Shown here: positions 1 through 8,608 of the stretch, one piece after another | Layout: the number at the start of each line of letters is the position of its first letter | How positions within the stretch are numbered: position 1 is the stretch's first letter | From: Streptomyces sp. NBRC 110035 | GTDB lineage: Bacteria > Actinomycetota > Actinomycetes > Streptomycetales > Streptomycetaceae | Assembly: GCF_000829695.1 (NCBI RefSeq) | Contig: NZ_BBNN01000031.1 | Location: forward strand, 106,128-170,127 | Direction of reading: 5' to 3' | Length of the DNA: 64,000 nucleotides | Position numbers and translations under genes: made by a program | Notes under the pieces: model-generated | Database searches by the model: none | Seen by the model: the letters and a program-made list of their open reading frames with translations, nothing else | What the model was told of the DNA's origin: nothing

Positions 1-330
1 GGCCACTCCGGAGGGCTCGATCTCCATGGTGAGCTCGACCCTGGTGCGGGTGTCGTCCAGCCGCTCGAACCTGACCGATCCCCGCTGCCGTGTCTCGCCG
101 TCGACGGAGCGCCAGGTGATCCGGTCGTCCCGCAGCTGGTCGACGATCTCGGTGTCGAACTCGCGCCGCACCCCGCCGATGCTGGTGACCCAGTGGTTGT
201 GCCGGTCGTCGAGCTGCCGCACCTCCTCCACCCCCTCCATGAAGGTCGGGAACTCCTCGAACTGCGTCCACTGGTTGTAGGCGGTGTGGACGGGAACCTC
301 GACGTCCACCGCTTCCTTCACCGTGCTCAT
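1..330 (-). CDS. SRPBCC/START-like (polyketide cyclase/dehydrase family) protein, partial
   Basis: The minus strand reads from an ATG at 330 through the left window edge, giving about 110 residues. They begin MSTVKEAVDVEVPVHTAYNQ and contain the WTQFEEFPTFMEGVEEV stretch typical of small SRPBCC proteins (helix-grip fold, hydrophobic ligand pocket). A GAGGAGACG ribosome-binding site lies just before the ATG. The C-terminus is outside the window. In actinobacteria these proteins are often stress-associated with no known substrate, so no reaction is assigned. Confidence 0.85.
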   Translation of the reverse strand, partial: MSTVKEAVDVEVPVHTAYNQWTQFEEFPTFMEGVEEVRQLDDRHNHWVTSIGGVRREFDTEIVDQLRDDRITWRSVDGETRQRGSVRFERLDDTRTRVELTMEIEPSGVA

Positions 331-620
331 CGTCTCCTCCTCGGTGTGGTCGTTCACCTGCACGACCCGCAGGTACCCGGGGACCGGAGGATCAAGACCT
401 CGATCCGCCGCGTGTCCCCATGCCCTCTCCCGGTAGGTCGTGGGCCGCGGGCGGCACGGCGTGTGATCGCCCTGCCGCTCCGTCTTCCTCCGTCGCCGTT
501 TCGGCCGCGCGCGCTCGGGGCACCCGGGCCGGGCCCGGAACCCGCGGTGAGGCGTGGCGCCGTTTTACGGCACCGCCCCACTCCGCGCCGGTGAGGCCGG
601 CGCGGCCGACGGCATCCGAA

Positions 621-632
621 GGGACCGGTCCC
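621..632. other. 12-bp perfect palindrome GGGACCGGTCCC in the 331-633 intergenic region
   Basis: Nothing else is recognised in the 303-nt stretch between the divergent SRPBCC gene and the DUF4389 gene. The palindrome ends one base before the ATG at 634. It overlaps the only purine-rich (AAGGGA) ribosome-binding-site-like sequence, so it could be an operator or an RNA hairpin that masks the site. The function is unknown. Confidence 0.3.
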
Positions 633-633
633 C

Positions 634-1315
634 ATGAGCTCGCACTCCACACCCTCGGCGGCCTCCCCGGAGTGCCACGGCCCGGCCACCCCGCCCGGCT
701 GACCGCGGTCCTCGACACACCGCTGTCCCGCTGGCTGTGGCTGGTCAAATGGGTGCTCGCCCTCCCGCACTACGTCGTCCTGGTCTTCCTGTGGGTGGCC
801 TTCGCGGGGGCGAGCGTGGCGGCGTTCTTCGCGATTCTCTTCACCGGCCGCCACCCGAGACCCCTCTTCGATTTCACCACCGGTGTACTGCGGTGGAATT
901 GGCGAGTGGCCTATTACGCCTACGGTGCTCTGGGCACCGACCGCTATCCGCCGTTCACGCTCGCCGACGTCCCCGGCTATCCGGCGCGCTGGGAGCTGAC
1001 GTACCCCGGAGAGCTCTCCCGCGGCCTCGTCCTGGTGAAGTGGTGGCTCCTGGCCGTCCCGCACTACCTGGTCCTGGGCTTCTTTCTCGGCGGCGTCCGC
1101 GTGGGCTGGTTCAGCGGTGGTCTCATCGGGCTGCTCACCCTGTTCGCCGGCGTCTCCCTGGCCGCCACCGGGCGCTACCCGCGCGGTCTGTTCGATCTGG
1201 TGCTCGGGCTGAACCGCTGGGTGCTGCGCGTGGCCGCCTACGCGGCCCTGCTCACCGACGTGTATCCCCCTTCCGGCTCGACCAGGGCGGTCGCGAACCG
1301 GCGGAGCCGGCATGA
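634..1315 (+). pseudogene. DUF4389 membrane protein, reading frame broken by single-base shifts
   Basis: The protein has two similar halves, each with an LSRxLxLVKW...PHYxVL motif followed by hydrophobic segments, which is the DUF4389 tandem architecture. The central frame runs from about 672 to 1266. Its natural C-terminus (FRLDQGGREPAEPA, stop at 1315) is in another frame and is restored by one extra C in the C5 run near 1266. The likely start, ATG 634 (MSSHSTPSAAS), is in a third frame and needs one more base before about 690. A GTG at 672 is an in-frame alternative. Function unknown. Either the gene has decayed or the sequence has homopolymer errors. Confidence 0.7.
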
Positions 1316-1413
1316 CTCCGCCCTCGGCCCCGGCCTCCGCGGTTTTCGGTCTCGTGGCGTGAGCCGCCGCGGGACCGGGAAACGCGCCCACCAGGACGGA
1401 AAGGTGAGCTCGC

Positions 1414-1924
1414 ATGGACGTCCTCGTCGGATACGCGACCGTGCACGGCTCCACCCGGACGATCGCCGAGAGGACGGCCGCCGTCCTGAGCCGTGCGGGG
1501 CAAAGGGCCGAGGCAAGGCCCATGACCGAGGTGGAGGACGCCGACGTCTACCGTTCGTTCGTCCTCGGCAGCGCCGTACACGAACAGAGCTGGGCCGCCG
1601 GCCAGGCGATTCGTGCGGGAGAACCTGGATGTGCTGGCCCCCCGTCCCGTGTGGGTCTTCAGCGTCGGGATGCCCGCGGCGCTGCGCGGGCCGTGGCGCC
1701 GCATGGCCGCCAAGGAGCTGCCGGCCATCGAGGAAGGCCTGCCGCCAGGTCTGGGGTACCGGAGCCACCGCCTGTTCTCCGGTGTCGTCGAAGGGGACCA
1801 GCCGTCCCGTACCGGACGCCTGCTGTTTCAACTGGTGGGCGGCCGGTACGGCGACTTCCGGGACTGGCATGCCGTCGACGGCTGGGCGACGGCCATCGCC
1901 GGGGAACTCCGGGTGGACAGATGA
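1414..1924 (+). pseudogene. Flavodoxin-domain protein (HemG-like), frameshifted near 1600
   Basis: The N-terminal frame (ATG 1414, MDVLVGYATVHGSTRTIAE) has the flavodoxin FMN-phosphate loop (T/S-x-H-G-S-T-x-x-I-A) and runs to about 1600. The rest of the fold (FVRENLDVLAPRPVWVFSVG ... GELRVDR) continues in another frame to a stop at 1924. The frames meet at CAGGCGATTC (about 1597-1606); a lost CG dinucleotide would explain the break. Family members are protoporphyrinogen-oxidase-like or general flavodoxins; the role here is unknown. Spacing suggests co-transcription with the upstream DUF4389 gene. Confidence 0.7.
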
Positions 1925-2168
1925 CGCCGGCGCACCATTGGAGTGAACGGCGGGCGTGGGCGGCCGGGCTCGCCCGCACCAGGTAGGTACTGTCCCCGGG
2001 GTGCGCTTCGATACGGATGCCGACCCGCCTTGCTTCCACTCCCCCACCTGCTCTGCCGGTCCGCTCAGGAGCGTCTCGACCGTCCGTGACCGATGGCTCC
2101 ACTGGCGCGTCGGCGTCGTTCCCGGCAGCGTGGAGATCCGCAGACAATGACAGCTGAGTGAGGTGACC

Positions 2169-2621
2169 ATGCAGTCCTCAGATCCGGCACCTCGGGTGGT
2201 CGTGGGCGTGGACGGATCGCCTTCGTCCCACGCGGCTCTGCGGTGGGCGGACCGTTACGCCCGTACCATCGGCGGTGTCGTGGAGGCGATCCATGCCTGG
2301 GACACGCCGTCCGCCATGGGCTGGAGCGGGCCGGTGAGCGATCCCGAGTTCGACCTGGAGCAGGCCCGGGAGCGCTTCGCGGAGGAGTTGCGCGCCGTCT
2401 TTCAGAGCGAGCATCCGCCGGGGCTGAGGGAGCACCTCGTCGAGGGCGACCCGTCGGAGGTGCTGATCCAGGCCTCACAAGGAGCCGAGCTCCTCGTCGT
2501 GGGGCGTCGTGGCCGAGGCGGCTTCGCCCGGGCGATGCTGGGCTCGGTCAGCCAGCGCTGCTCCCAGCACGCGGCCTGCCCTGTCACCGTGGTCGGTCCG
2601 GAACAGGAGTCCGGCCGGTGA
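2169..2621 (+). CDS. Universal stress protein, single UspA domain
   Basis: A 150-residue single-domain USP. The N-terminal RVVVGVDGSPSS strand-loop and the C-terminal GRRGRGGFARAMLGSVSQ nucleotide-binding loop (G-x2-G-x9-G-S/T) mark an ATP-binding type. ATG 2169 is preferred over GTG 2163 because GAGTGAGG lies five bases upstream of it. It is the first of five intact USPs in the window and stands alone between the flavodoxin remnant and the convergent OsmC-like gene. USPs are cytoplasmic ATP-binding stress proteins whose targets are usually unknown. Confidence 0.93.
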   Translation: MQSSDPAPRVVVGVDGSPSSHAALRWADRYARTIGGVVEAIHAWDTPSAMGWSGPVSDPEFDLEQARERFAEELRAVFQSEHPPGLREHLVEGDPSEVLIQASQGAELLVVGRRGRGGFARAMLGSVSQRCSQHAACPVTVVGPEQESGR

Positions 2622-2628
2622 CCGGCGC

Positions 2629-3285
2629 TCATGCCGAGCCTGCCTCCGTGTCCTCGGCGGCCACCCGGCCGAAACCGCACCGTACTTCCAGCACCACGTC
2701 CGGCGCTTGCGCCAGTGTGTTCGTGACCGTGCAGTGGGGGACCACCGCGCGCAGAGCGGCCAGCCGCTGCGGCGGCAGGGCGGGGGCCAGGACGGTCAAG
2801 GCGAGAGAGCCGACCCGGGGCGGCCCCTCGTCGGCCATGGCGAACTCCGCTCGGACGGACAAGCCGTCCCGGCCCACACCGTGGCGGTCGAGATAGCGGC
2901 CCGCGTAGTGCGCCGCGCAGGAGGTGACCGCCGCCACGAAGAGCTCCACGGGGGCGGGCGCGGTGTCCCTTCCTCCGCCCGACAGCGGTGGGTCGACGGT
3001 CAGGACATGGCCCCGGATCCGAATCTCGAAAGCGTCACCCCCGGTCGGCACCGCCTCGGCCACCCCGGGCCGGCCCACGGGTTCGGGGTCCACCGCAGCC
3101 GCCTGGGACAGCAGCAGCCCGGCGAGGTCCCGGGCTTCCCCGGCCGTCAGCGAAACCCCGGGTTCGCCCTCGTCGTGCGGTGCGCAAGAAGTGTTCACGA
3201 CGACGCGCCCCACGGGGGTCGGCAGTCCCCGTGACGCGGAACGGGTGACGTCGACCGTGCGCCCACAGCGCGTTTCCATTTTCAT
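2629..3285 (-). CDS. OsmC family protein
   Basis: 218 residues. The OsmC/Ohr fold (about residues 75-215) has both expected cysteines, in AAVTSCAAHY and RAVVPHCTVT, so thiol-dependent (hydro)peroxide reduction is plausible. The first 70 residues form a small extra segment (VSLTAGEARDLAGLLL) not needed for the core. ATG 3285 has an AGGAG site at normal spacing; an earlier in-frame start has none. It converges on the preceding USP with a 7-nt gap, consistent with a redox-stress setting. Confidence 0.88.
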   Translation of the reverse strand: MKMETRCGRTVDVTRSASRGLPTPVGRVVVNTSCAPHDEGEPGVSLTAGEARDLAGLLLSQAAAVDPEPVGRPGVAEAVPTGGDAFEIRIRGHVLTVDPPLSGGGRDTAPAPVELFVAAVTSCAAHYAGRYLDRHGVGRDGLSVRAEFAMADEGPPRVGSLALTVLAPALPPQRLAALRAVVPHCTVTNTLAQAPDVVLEVRCGFGRVAAEDTEAGSA

Positions 3286-3381
3286 CTCGGCTCCTTGCCG
3301 GCTCGTTCCACCGCGAAAACCGGGCACTTCCCGGTTCACCGCCTCGCCTCCCGGGATGCTGGAGCCCCATGGCCCACATCA

Positions 3382-3397
3382 CGGTCCGAAGGTCCCC
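3382..3397 (-). promoter_or_regulatory. Candidate DevR/DosR-like box upstream of the OsmC gene
   Basis: Read on the minus strand the site is GGGGACCTTCGGACCG, roughly 100 bp upstream of the OsmC start. It partly matches the mycobacterial DosR consensus (GGGAC-4nt-GTCCC). The right half is imperfect, and the assignment rests mainly on the hypoxia-type gene content around it. Confidence 0.25.
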
Positions 3398-3649
3398 TCG
3401 ATGCTCGTCGCAGCGGGAAACGATCTCGGTTGCGCGCAATGACGGGAGGTCGCCGGCCGGGCCCACCGCCACACGACCGTGCGCCGGAGCGCAGCCCGAC
3501 CGGGCCGGAATCCGGTGCGCACGGCCGTCCGAGCACGAGGAGGAGCACGAGCGGCTTGGTGGTGCGCGGGAAGCCGGCCCCGTCGCAAGGGTGCGGGGAT
3601 GGCGGCCCGGCCCACGGGTGGCGAAACAACCGGCGCGGTCCCCCTCTGT

Positions 3650-3933
3650 TCAGCGGGCTTCCTCCGGGTTCGGCCGGCACCGGCGCACCTCCACGGCACC
3701 CATGGCCTTGGCACGGGTGCCCTGAACGCGTGCTGCGGCGGGTTTCAGCGACCGCGCGGGGCAGTGACCGCGCAGAGGACCAGGACCGGGCCGGCCGCAG
3801 TGCCCGCTGCGAGGAGCCGGAAGGCCGGGTGCACGAGCAGGCCGAGCACGGGGCCGAGGAGCACCGGCGTCCCGGCCGTGGAGGCGTTCGCCCGGCGGGC
3901 TCCGGGGGTGACGGGGGTGCGAGGACCGGTCAC
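3650..3933 (-). pseudogene. DUF2892 (YgaP-like transmembrane) protein, apparently frameshifted
   Basis: The frame from GTG 3933 (MTGPRTPVTPG) contains STAGTPVLLGPVLGLLVHPA and a following hydrophobic stretch, matching the two-helix DUF2892 pattern, and stops early at 3745. The expected C-terminal T-G-x-C-P signature appears one frame over (GHCPARSL), ending at 3650, so one base seems missing near 3770. DUF2892 domains are often linked to rhodaneses and sulfur trafficking. The gene lies divergent from a CsoR/CstR-like regulator. Assignment is moderate because the protein is short. Confidence 0.45.
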
Positions 3934-3983
3934 GGCATGGGGGATCCTTGAGGGTCGACACCGTCCCGAACCGGGACGCAGAG

Positions 3984-3997
3984 TGCCCCCAGGGGTA
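3984..3997. promoter_or_regulatory. CsoR/CstR-type operator candidate (TGCCCC-CA-GGGGTA)
   Basis: An inverted repeat TGCCCC/GGGGTA with a 2-nt spacer closely matches the G/C-tract operators of CsoR-family repressors (TACCCC-nn-GGGGTA). It lies just upstream of the CsoR-like start and between it and the divergent DUF2892 gene, so autoregulation and control of both genes are plausible. Confidence 0.5.
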
Positions 3998-4014
3998 TTT
4001 TTCGAGGAGTGGCC

Positions 4015-4302
4015 GTGGAACTGGAACTCGAGGGCGCGGACCTCAGGTCCGTACTGAACCGTTTGCGCCGTGCACAGGGGCAGATCTCCGGTGTGATCCG
4101 GATGATCGAGGAGGGCCGCGACTGCGAGGACGTCATCACCCAGCTCGCCGCCGCCTCCCGCGCACTCGACCGGGCCGGTTTCGCCATCATCGCGACCGGT
4201 CTGCAGCAGTGCGTGACCGACATCGAGTCCGGCCGCAGAAGCGGCGAGGACAGCGAACAGATGCGCGCCCGGCTGGAGAAGCTGTTCCTGTCCCTGGCCT
4301 AG
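4015..4302 (+). CDS. CsoR/CstR-family (DUF156) metal- or persulfide-sensing repressor
   Basis: 95 residues, all-helical DUF156 family (RLRRAQGQISGVIRMIEEGRDC). Copper-sensing CsoR uses Cys-His-Cys. Here both cysteines are present (GRDC and LQQC), but the position four before the second Cys, normally His, is Gly (TGLQQC). Loss of that His is characteristic of CstR-type persulfide sensors and argues against Cu(I). GTG 4015 is preferred because GGAG sits five bases upstream; GTG 4009 overlaps that site. The divergent DUF2892 remnant fits a sulfur-related role. The ligand is inferred. Confidence 0.85.
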   Translation: MELELEGADLRSVLNRLRRAQGQISGVIRMIEEGRDCEDVITQLAAASRALDRAGFAIIATGLQQCVTDIESGRRSGEDSEQMRARLEKLFLSLA

Positions 4303-4491
4303 CCCCGGAACTGTGTGTTGCTCCGCGTCACGCCACCGCGTGCCGCATCCGCAGGCCGAGAACGCTCACCAGCGCCGGCACGGCGAGGAGGCCGCCGCGC
4401 GGGCCGGAGGGTCCCGGCTTCGTGCCGTACGGCTCGAAGCCGGTGCGAGCATCACGGGGAGGAGCCGAGAGGCCCCGCTCCGCGGGCGCTC

Positions 4492-5562
4492 TCAGGTCGT
4501 CCGCACCGCGACGACATCGTGCGGTTGCCCACCGAGCACGATCTTGAGGGCACCGGTCTCGGCGGCGTTGCCGAAGACGCCGTAGGCCTCCTCCATGCGG
4601 TCCAGCGGGAAGGTGTGAGTGACCAGCTGTGACGCCGGCAGCCGACCGGCGGACGCCATCCGCAGCAGGGTCGGTGTGGAGTGGGTGTCGACGAGCCCCG
4701 TGGTGATGGTCAGGTTCTTGATCCACAGGTCTTCCAGGTGCAGGGTCGCGGGCTTGCCGTGCACACCGACATTGGCCACGTGCCCGCCGGGCCGCACCAT
4801 GCGCGTGCACTGTTCGAACGCCTCCGGCACACCGACCGCCTCGATGACGACATCCGCTCCGAGCCCCTCGGTGAGGTCGGCGACCAGCTGCTCGGGTTCC
4901 TCGCGGGCGTCGGCCACCGCGTCCGCGCCCAGGCTCCTCGCGGCTTCCAGCCGGGAGGCGGTCAGGTCCACGGCGACAATCCGCTCGGGCGTGAAGAAAC
5001 GGGCCATCGCGACGGCCGCCAGCCCGATGGGACCGGCCCCGACGACGACCACGGTGTCCCCGGGCCGCATCTTCCCGTTGAGGACGCCGACTTCGTAGGC
5101 GGTGGGGAAGATGTCGGCCAGCAGCACGGCGTCCTGACCGGTCACCGCGCTGGGCAGAGGGTGCACGGACAGGTCGGCGTACGGGACGCGGACGTATTCG
5201 GCCTGGGTGCCGTCGACCAGGTGACCGAGAATCCAGCCTCCGCCTCCACGGCACTGGCCGTACACACCCTCCCGGCAGTAGCGGCACCGCCCGCAGGCAC
5301 TGACGCAGGAGACCAGCACCCGGTCCCCGGGACGCACCGTGTGCACGTCACCGCCCACCTCGACGATCTCGCCGACCGCCTCATGCCCCAGCACGGTGCC
5401 GGGCCGCACCCCGGGCACGTCGCCCTTGAGGATGTGCAGATCCGTCCCGCAGATGGTCACCGCGTCGACGCGGACGATCACGTCGGTGGACTCCTTGAGG
5501 CCCGGGTCCGGGACCTCCTCCCACGAGGCCTGTCCGGGACCGTGGAAAACGTAGCCTTTCAT
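4492..5562 (-). CDS. Zinc-dependent alcohol dehydrogenase (MDR family)
   Basis: 356 residues. The GroES-like domain has the catalytic-zinc motif ICGTDLH and GHEAVGE, then a four-cysteine structural-zinc lobe (CGRCRYCREGVYGQC). A Rossmann domain with VVGAGPIGLAA binds NAD(P). ATG 5562 follows a GGAGGAG site, so the N-terminal extension upstream is not used. It is a close paralog of the next gene. The substrate is unknown. A palindrome lies about 90 bp upstream. Confidence 0.92.
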   Translation of the reverse strand: MKGYVFHGPGQASWEEVPDPGLKESTDVIVRVDAVTICGTDLHILKGDVPGVRPGTVLGHEAVGEIVEVGGDVHTVRPGDRVLVSCVSACGRCRYCREGVYGQCRGGGGWILGHLVDGTQAEYVRVPYADLSVHPLPSAVTGQDAVLLADIFPTAYEVGVLNGKMRPGDTVVVVGAGPIGLAAVAMARFFTPERIVAVDLTASRLEAARSLGADAVADAREEPEQLVADLTEGLGADVVIEAVGVPEAFEQCTRMVRPGGHVANVGVHGKPATLHLEDLWIKNLTITTGLVDTHSTPTLLRMASAGRLPASQLVTHTFPLDRMEEAYGVFGNAAETGALKIVLGGQPHDVVAVRTT

Positions 5563-5648
5563 GCCGCTCCTCCGCTCTCTACCGGGCTCCGGCACGATGC
5601 CGGAAAAACCCCGTACATCCAGATTGTCCGACAGTGCGGAGGGCCGCT

Positions 5649-5664
5649 CGGGCCGGTCGGCCCG
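5649..5664. promoter_or_regulatory. Palindrome CGGGCCG-GT-CGGCCCG upstream of ADH
   Basis: Perfect 7-bp arms with a 2-bp centre, 87-102 bp upstream of the alcohol dehydrogenase start, in the 376-nt gap between the two dehydrogenase genes. The same GGGCCG-nn-CGGCCC core recurs at 22373-22386 upstream of the DoxX-like gene. It could be an operator; no other feature is seen in this gap. Confidence 0.35.
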
Positions 5665-5938
5665 TCAACGGCATCCGCACGGGGTCACGGGGCCCGGCCC
5701 GTGTACTCGCCCTCCCCCGCGCCCCGTCCGGCCGGTCCACCGCGGCGGTATCCGCTTGCGCACCCGGCGCCACGCGACTTCCCTGCGGGCAGGGCAACAG
5801 GGCGAGCACGAGAGTGCGGTCCTGCGCCGGCGGGCAGGGCCCGGGCGTCACCGGTGGTGGCGCCCGGGCGGAACACCACCGCGGTGGCGGCGGCGCGCGG
5901 GGCCTCTTGGGCCGGGGCGGGAAGAAGGACGGGGGAGA

Positions 5939-6997
5939 TCAGGGATACGGCTGCCGGGACGGCGCCTTCGCCTCGCGGCGCAGCATGACCTTGAGGGCTC
6001 CGGTGTCGGGGCCGCGGGAGAAGACCTCGTACGCGTCCTCCACCCGGTCGAGACCGAAGACGTGGGTGACGAGCGGGGAGACCGAGATGCGTCCGAAGGT
6101 CACGAGGTCGAGCAGCCACGGCGTGGAGAACGTGTCGACCTGGCCGGTACTGATCGTCAGGTTCTTACGCCACAGAGCCTCCAGATGCAGCGTGACCGGG
6201 CTGCCGGGCATGCCGATGTTGGCGATGTGCCCTCCCGAGCGCACGACACGTGTGGACAGAAGGAAGCTCTCCGGATCGCCGACGGCCTCGATGACCACGT
6301 CGGCCCCCGGGCCCTCGGACAGATCGGCGATCAACCGCCCGGGCAGTTCAGCGGCGTCGGCACCCAGGCGTGCGGCGGCTTCCAGCCGGGAGGAGGACAG
6401 GTCCACCGCGATGATCCGGCGAGGCGAGTAGAGGCGGGCGATGATGACCGCGGCGAGCCCTACGGGGCCCGCGCCCACCACGACGACCGTGTCCCCCGGG
6501 CTCACGTGTCCGTTGCGCACCCCGACCTCGTAGGCGGTGGGGAGGAGCTCGGCGAGCAGGACCGCGTCGCCCAGGGGAAGGGAGGAGGGCCGGCGGTGCG
6601 TGGAGGAGTCGGCGAAGGGGACGCGAACGAACTCGGCCTGCGTCCCGTTGATCATGTTTCCCAGGACCCATCCACCGCCGCCCTGGCACTGTCCGTACAT
6701 GCTGGCGCGGCACATCGGACAGTGTCCGCAGGCCGAGACGGACGACACGATCACCTGATGTCCGGGCCGCCGGTTGTGCACCCCGCGGCCGACTTCCACC
6801 ACTTCGCCGGCGGCCTCGTGGCCGAGGACCGTACCCGGTTTGACCTCGGGGAGGTCTCCCCGCTGAATGTGCAGATCACTTCCGCAGATGGTGGTCGCGT
6901 CGACGCGTACGATCGCATCGGTGTCCTCCTCGATCGCGGGATCCGGGACTGTGTCCCAAGAGGTCTGTGCAGGACCGTGATAGACGAGTCCTCGCAT
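5939..6997 (-). CDS. Zinc-dependent alcohol dehydrogenase (MDR family), paralog
   Basis: 352 residues, colinear with the neighbouring dehydrogenase: ICGSDLH and GHEAAGE (catalytic zinc), CGHCPMCRASMYGQC (structural zinc), VVGAGPVGLAA (dinucleotide-binding loop). ATG 6997 starts MRGLVYHGPA, matching MKGYVFHGPG of the paralog. It lacks about four residues in the Rossmann region relative to the paralog. Likely a redox-balancing dehydrogenase induced under stress; the substrate cannot be read from sequence. Confidence 0.92.
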   Translation of the reverse strand: MRGLVYHGPAQTSWDTVPDPAIEEDTDAIVRVDATTICGSDLHIQRGDLPEVKPGTVLGHEAAGEVVEVGRGVHNRRPGHQVIVSSVSACGHCPMCRASMYGQCQGGGGWVLGNMINGTQAEFVRVPFADSSTHRRPSSLPLGDAVLLAELLPTAYEVGVRNGHVSPGDTVVVVGAGPVGLAAVIIARLYSPRRIIAVDLSSSRLEAAARLGADAAELPGRLIADLSEGPGADVVIEAVGDPESFLLSTRVVRSGGHIANIGMPGSPVTLHLEALWRKNLTISTGQVDTFSTPWLLDLVTFGRISVSPLVTHVFGLDRVEDAYEVFSRGPDTGALKVMLRREAKAPSRQPYP

Positions 6998-7084
6998 CGT
7001 TGCTCACTCCCTCACTGCCTCACTCCACTGTCGCCTTCGAAGGGCCTGCGGGCAACGCGGAAAGCCGGGCCGCCCCGTGTCCCG

Positions 7085-8608
7085 TCAGTCCGGCAGCATG
7101 TAGGGACGACGGAAGACCGGGGTCTGGCCGGTGTCCCACGGGCGTACGGATGCCAACGCCTGGACGACCGCGGTCTCCAGGGCGCCACTGGTGTCGACCG
7201 TGACGGCCTCGGGCCACGGTGACGCCTCGGCCGCCATGGCGGTGGCAACGGCGAGGTCGGCGTCGGATGCCGACGCGCCGGGGGTGCGGGAGTCGAGGCG
7301 GGCCGCTGATACGTCGCCGGGCACCCGGCAGTACAGGGCCACCAGGTCCGCGCTGGTGCGTTCGGCCACGCGCAGGGCGGCTTCGCGTTGTCCCGCGTCC
7401 GACCAGGTGGCGTCCAGGACGACGGACTCGCCCGAGGACAGCAGGGTGGACGCACGGTCCAGCAGGGCGGCGTAGGTCCTCGCGGTCCACTCCGGTGTGT
7501 ACAGCCCCTCACCGTAGTCGGCCGCCGCGGACTGTTCGGCCGGGATGCCCGCCAGTTCCTTGCGCAGGCGGTCGCTGCTGAGCAGCGTCACCCCCAGACG
7601 GTCGGCCAGGGCCCCGGAGAGCGTGGATTTCCCGCTGCCCGGAAGTCCCCCGACGAGTGTCAGACCGACGGTGGAGGCACGCAGATGACGCAGCGTTCCC
7701 GTGACCAGTCGCCGGGACGTCGCCTCGGCGGTGGGCGCACCCTGGCGTGCTTGGATCAGGGAGACCTTGGCGCGGACGAACGCGCGGTAGGCGACGTAGT
7801 GGTGCCACAGGGACGGGGTCACCGGGTCGCCGGAGTACTCGCTGTACCGGGCGAGAAAGTACGCCGCGGCGTTCGGGGCGCCGAGTTGTTCCAGGTCCAT
7901 GGCGAGGAAGGCGGCGTCGTCGAGGCCGTCGAGGTGGCGAAGGTGGTCGTCGAACTCCAGGCAGTCCAGGATGCGGGGGCCGTCGTCGAGGCAGAAGACG
8001 TCCTCGGCGCGCAGGTCGCCGTGACCGTCGACGATCCGTCCCTGCGCCACCCGCGTGTCGAACAGTCGCTCGCGGCCGGCCAGGTAGCGGCGCACCAGCC
8101 GCTCGACCTCGTCCGTGCCGTCGGGGAGGGCGAGATCACCGGCCAGGGCGTGGACCTGTGCGAAGCTCGCCTCCCACCGGGAGGACAACGCGTCCCGGGT
8201 GCCCTGCTCGTCCACCTCCGGGCTGCGGGGCGCGTTCGTGTGGTGTGCGGCGAGCTGCCGGGCCACGGCCCGGAGGACGTCGTCGAGGGCGGCCCCCTCG
8301 CGTACCAGCCGGGACAGGCGGCGGTCCGCCGGCATGCGGCGCATCACGACCATGGGCTCGGGTGCTTTCGTCTGCGGGCTGCGGATCTCTCCCAGGCCCA
8401 GGTAGACGTCCTCGGCGAAGCGGCGGTTGAGAGCGACCTCGCGTTCGCAGGCGGTCCGGCGGGCCTCCACGGTGGTGTAGTCCAGGAACTTCAGATCGAC
8501 CGGTTTCTTGATCTTGTAGGCGTGGTCGCCGACGAGGAACACGATCGCGGTGTGGGTCTCGCTCATCTCCGCGAGCGGGGGCGACGCGGTGCCGCCCGCC
8601 TCAGTCAT
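7085..8608 (-). CDS. Bifunctional aminoglycoside-phosphotransferase-like / P-loop ATPase protein
   Basis: 507 residues in two modules. The N-terminal half is kinase-like, with KIKKPVDLKFLDY, the catalytic-loop motif DGHGDLRAEDV and LEFDD. The C-terminal half is an AAA/zeta-type P-loop kinase (GGLPGSGKST near residue 345, then DATWSDAGQREAA). The architecture is common in actinobacterial and proteobacterial stress islands but the substrate is unknown. ATG 8608 overlaps the stop of the upstream USP minigene by 8 nt, suggesting translational coupling since no strong ribosome-binding site is seen. Confidence 0.85.
   Translation of the reverse strand: MTEAGGTASPPLAEMSETHTAIVFLVGDHAYKIKKPVDLKFLDYTTVEARRTACEREVALNRRFAEDVYLGLGEIRSPQTKAPEPMVVMRRMPADRRLSRLVREGAALDDVLRAVARQLAAHHTNAPRSPEVDEQGTRDALSSRWEASFAQVHALAGDLALPDGTDEVERLVRRYLAGRERLFDTRVAQGRIVDGHGDLRAEDVFCLDDGPRILDCLEFDDHLRHLDGLDDAAFLAMDLEQLGAPNAAAYFLARYSEYSGDPVTPSLWHHYVAYRAFVRAKVSLIQARQGAPTAEATSRRLVTGTLRHLRASTVGLTLVGGLPGSGKSTLSGALADRLGVTLLSSDRLRKELAGIPAEQSAAADYGEGLYTPEWTARTYAALLDRASTLLSSGESVVLDATWSDAGQREAALRVAERTSADLVALYCRVPGDVSAARLDSRTPGASASDADLAVATAMAAEASPWPEAVTVDTSGALETAVVQALASVRPWDTGQTPVFRRPYMLPD

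Noticed and set aside
3336..3680. Minus-strand frame between the OsmC and DUF2892 genes
   Set aside because: Compositionally random, without motif or ribosome-binding site.
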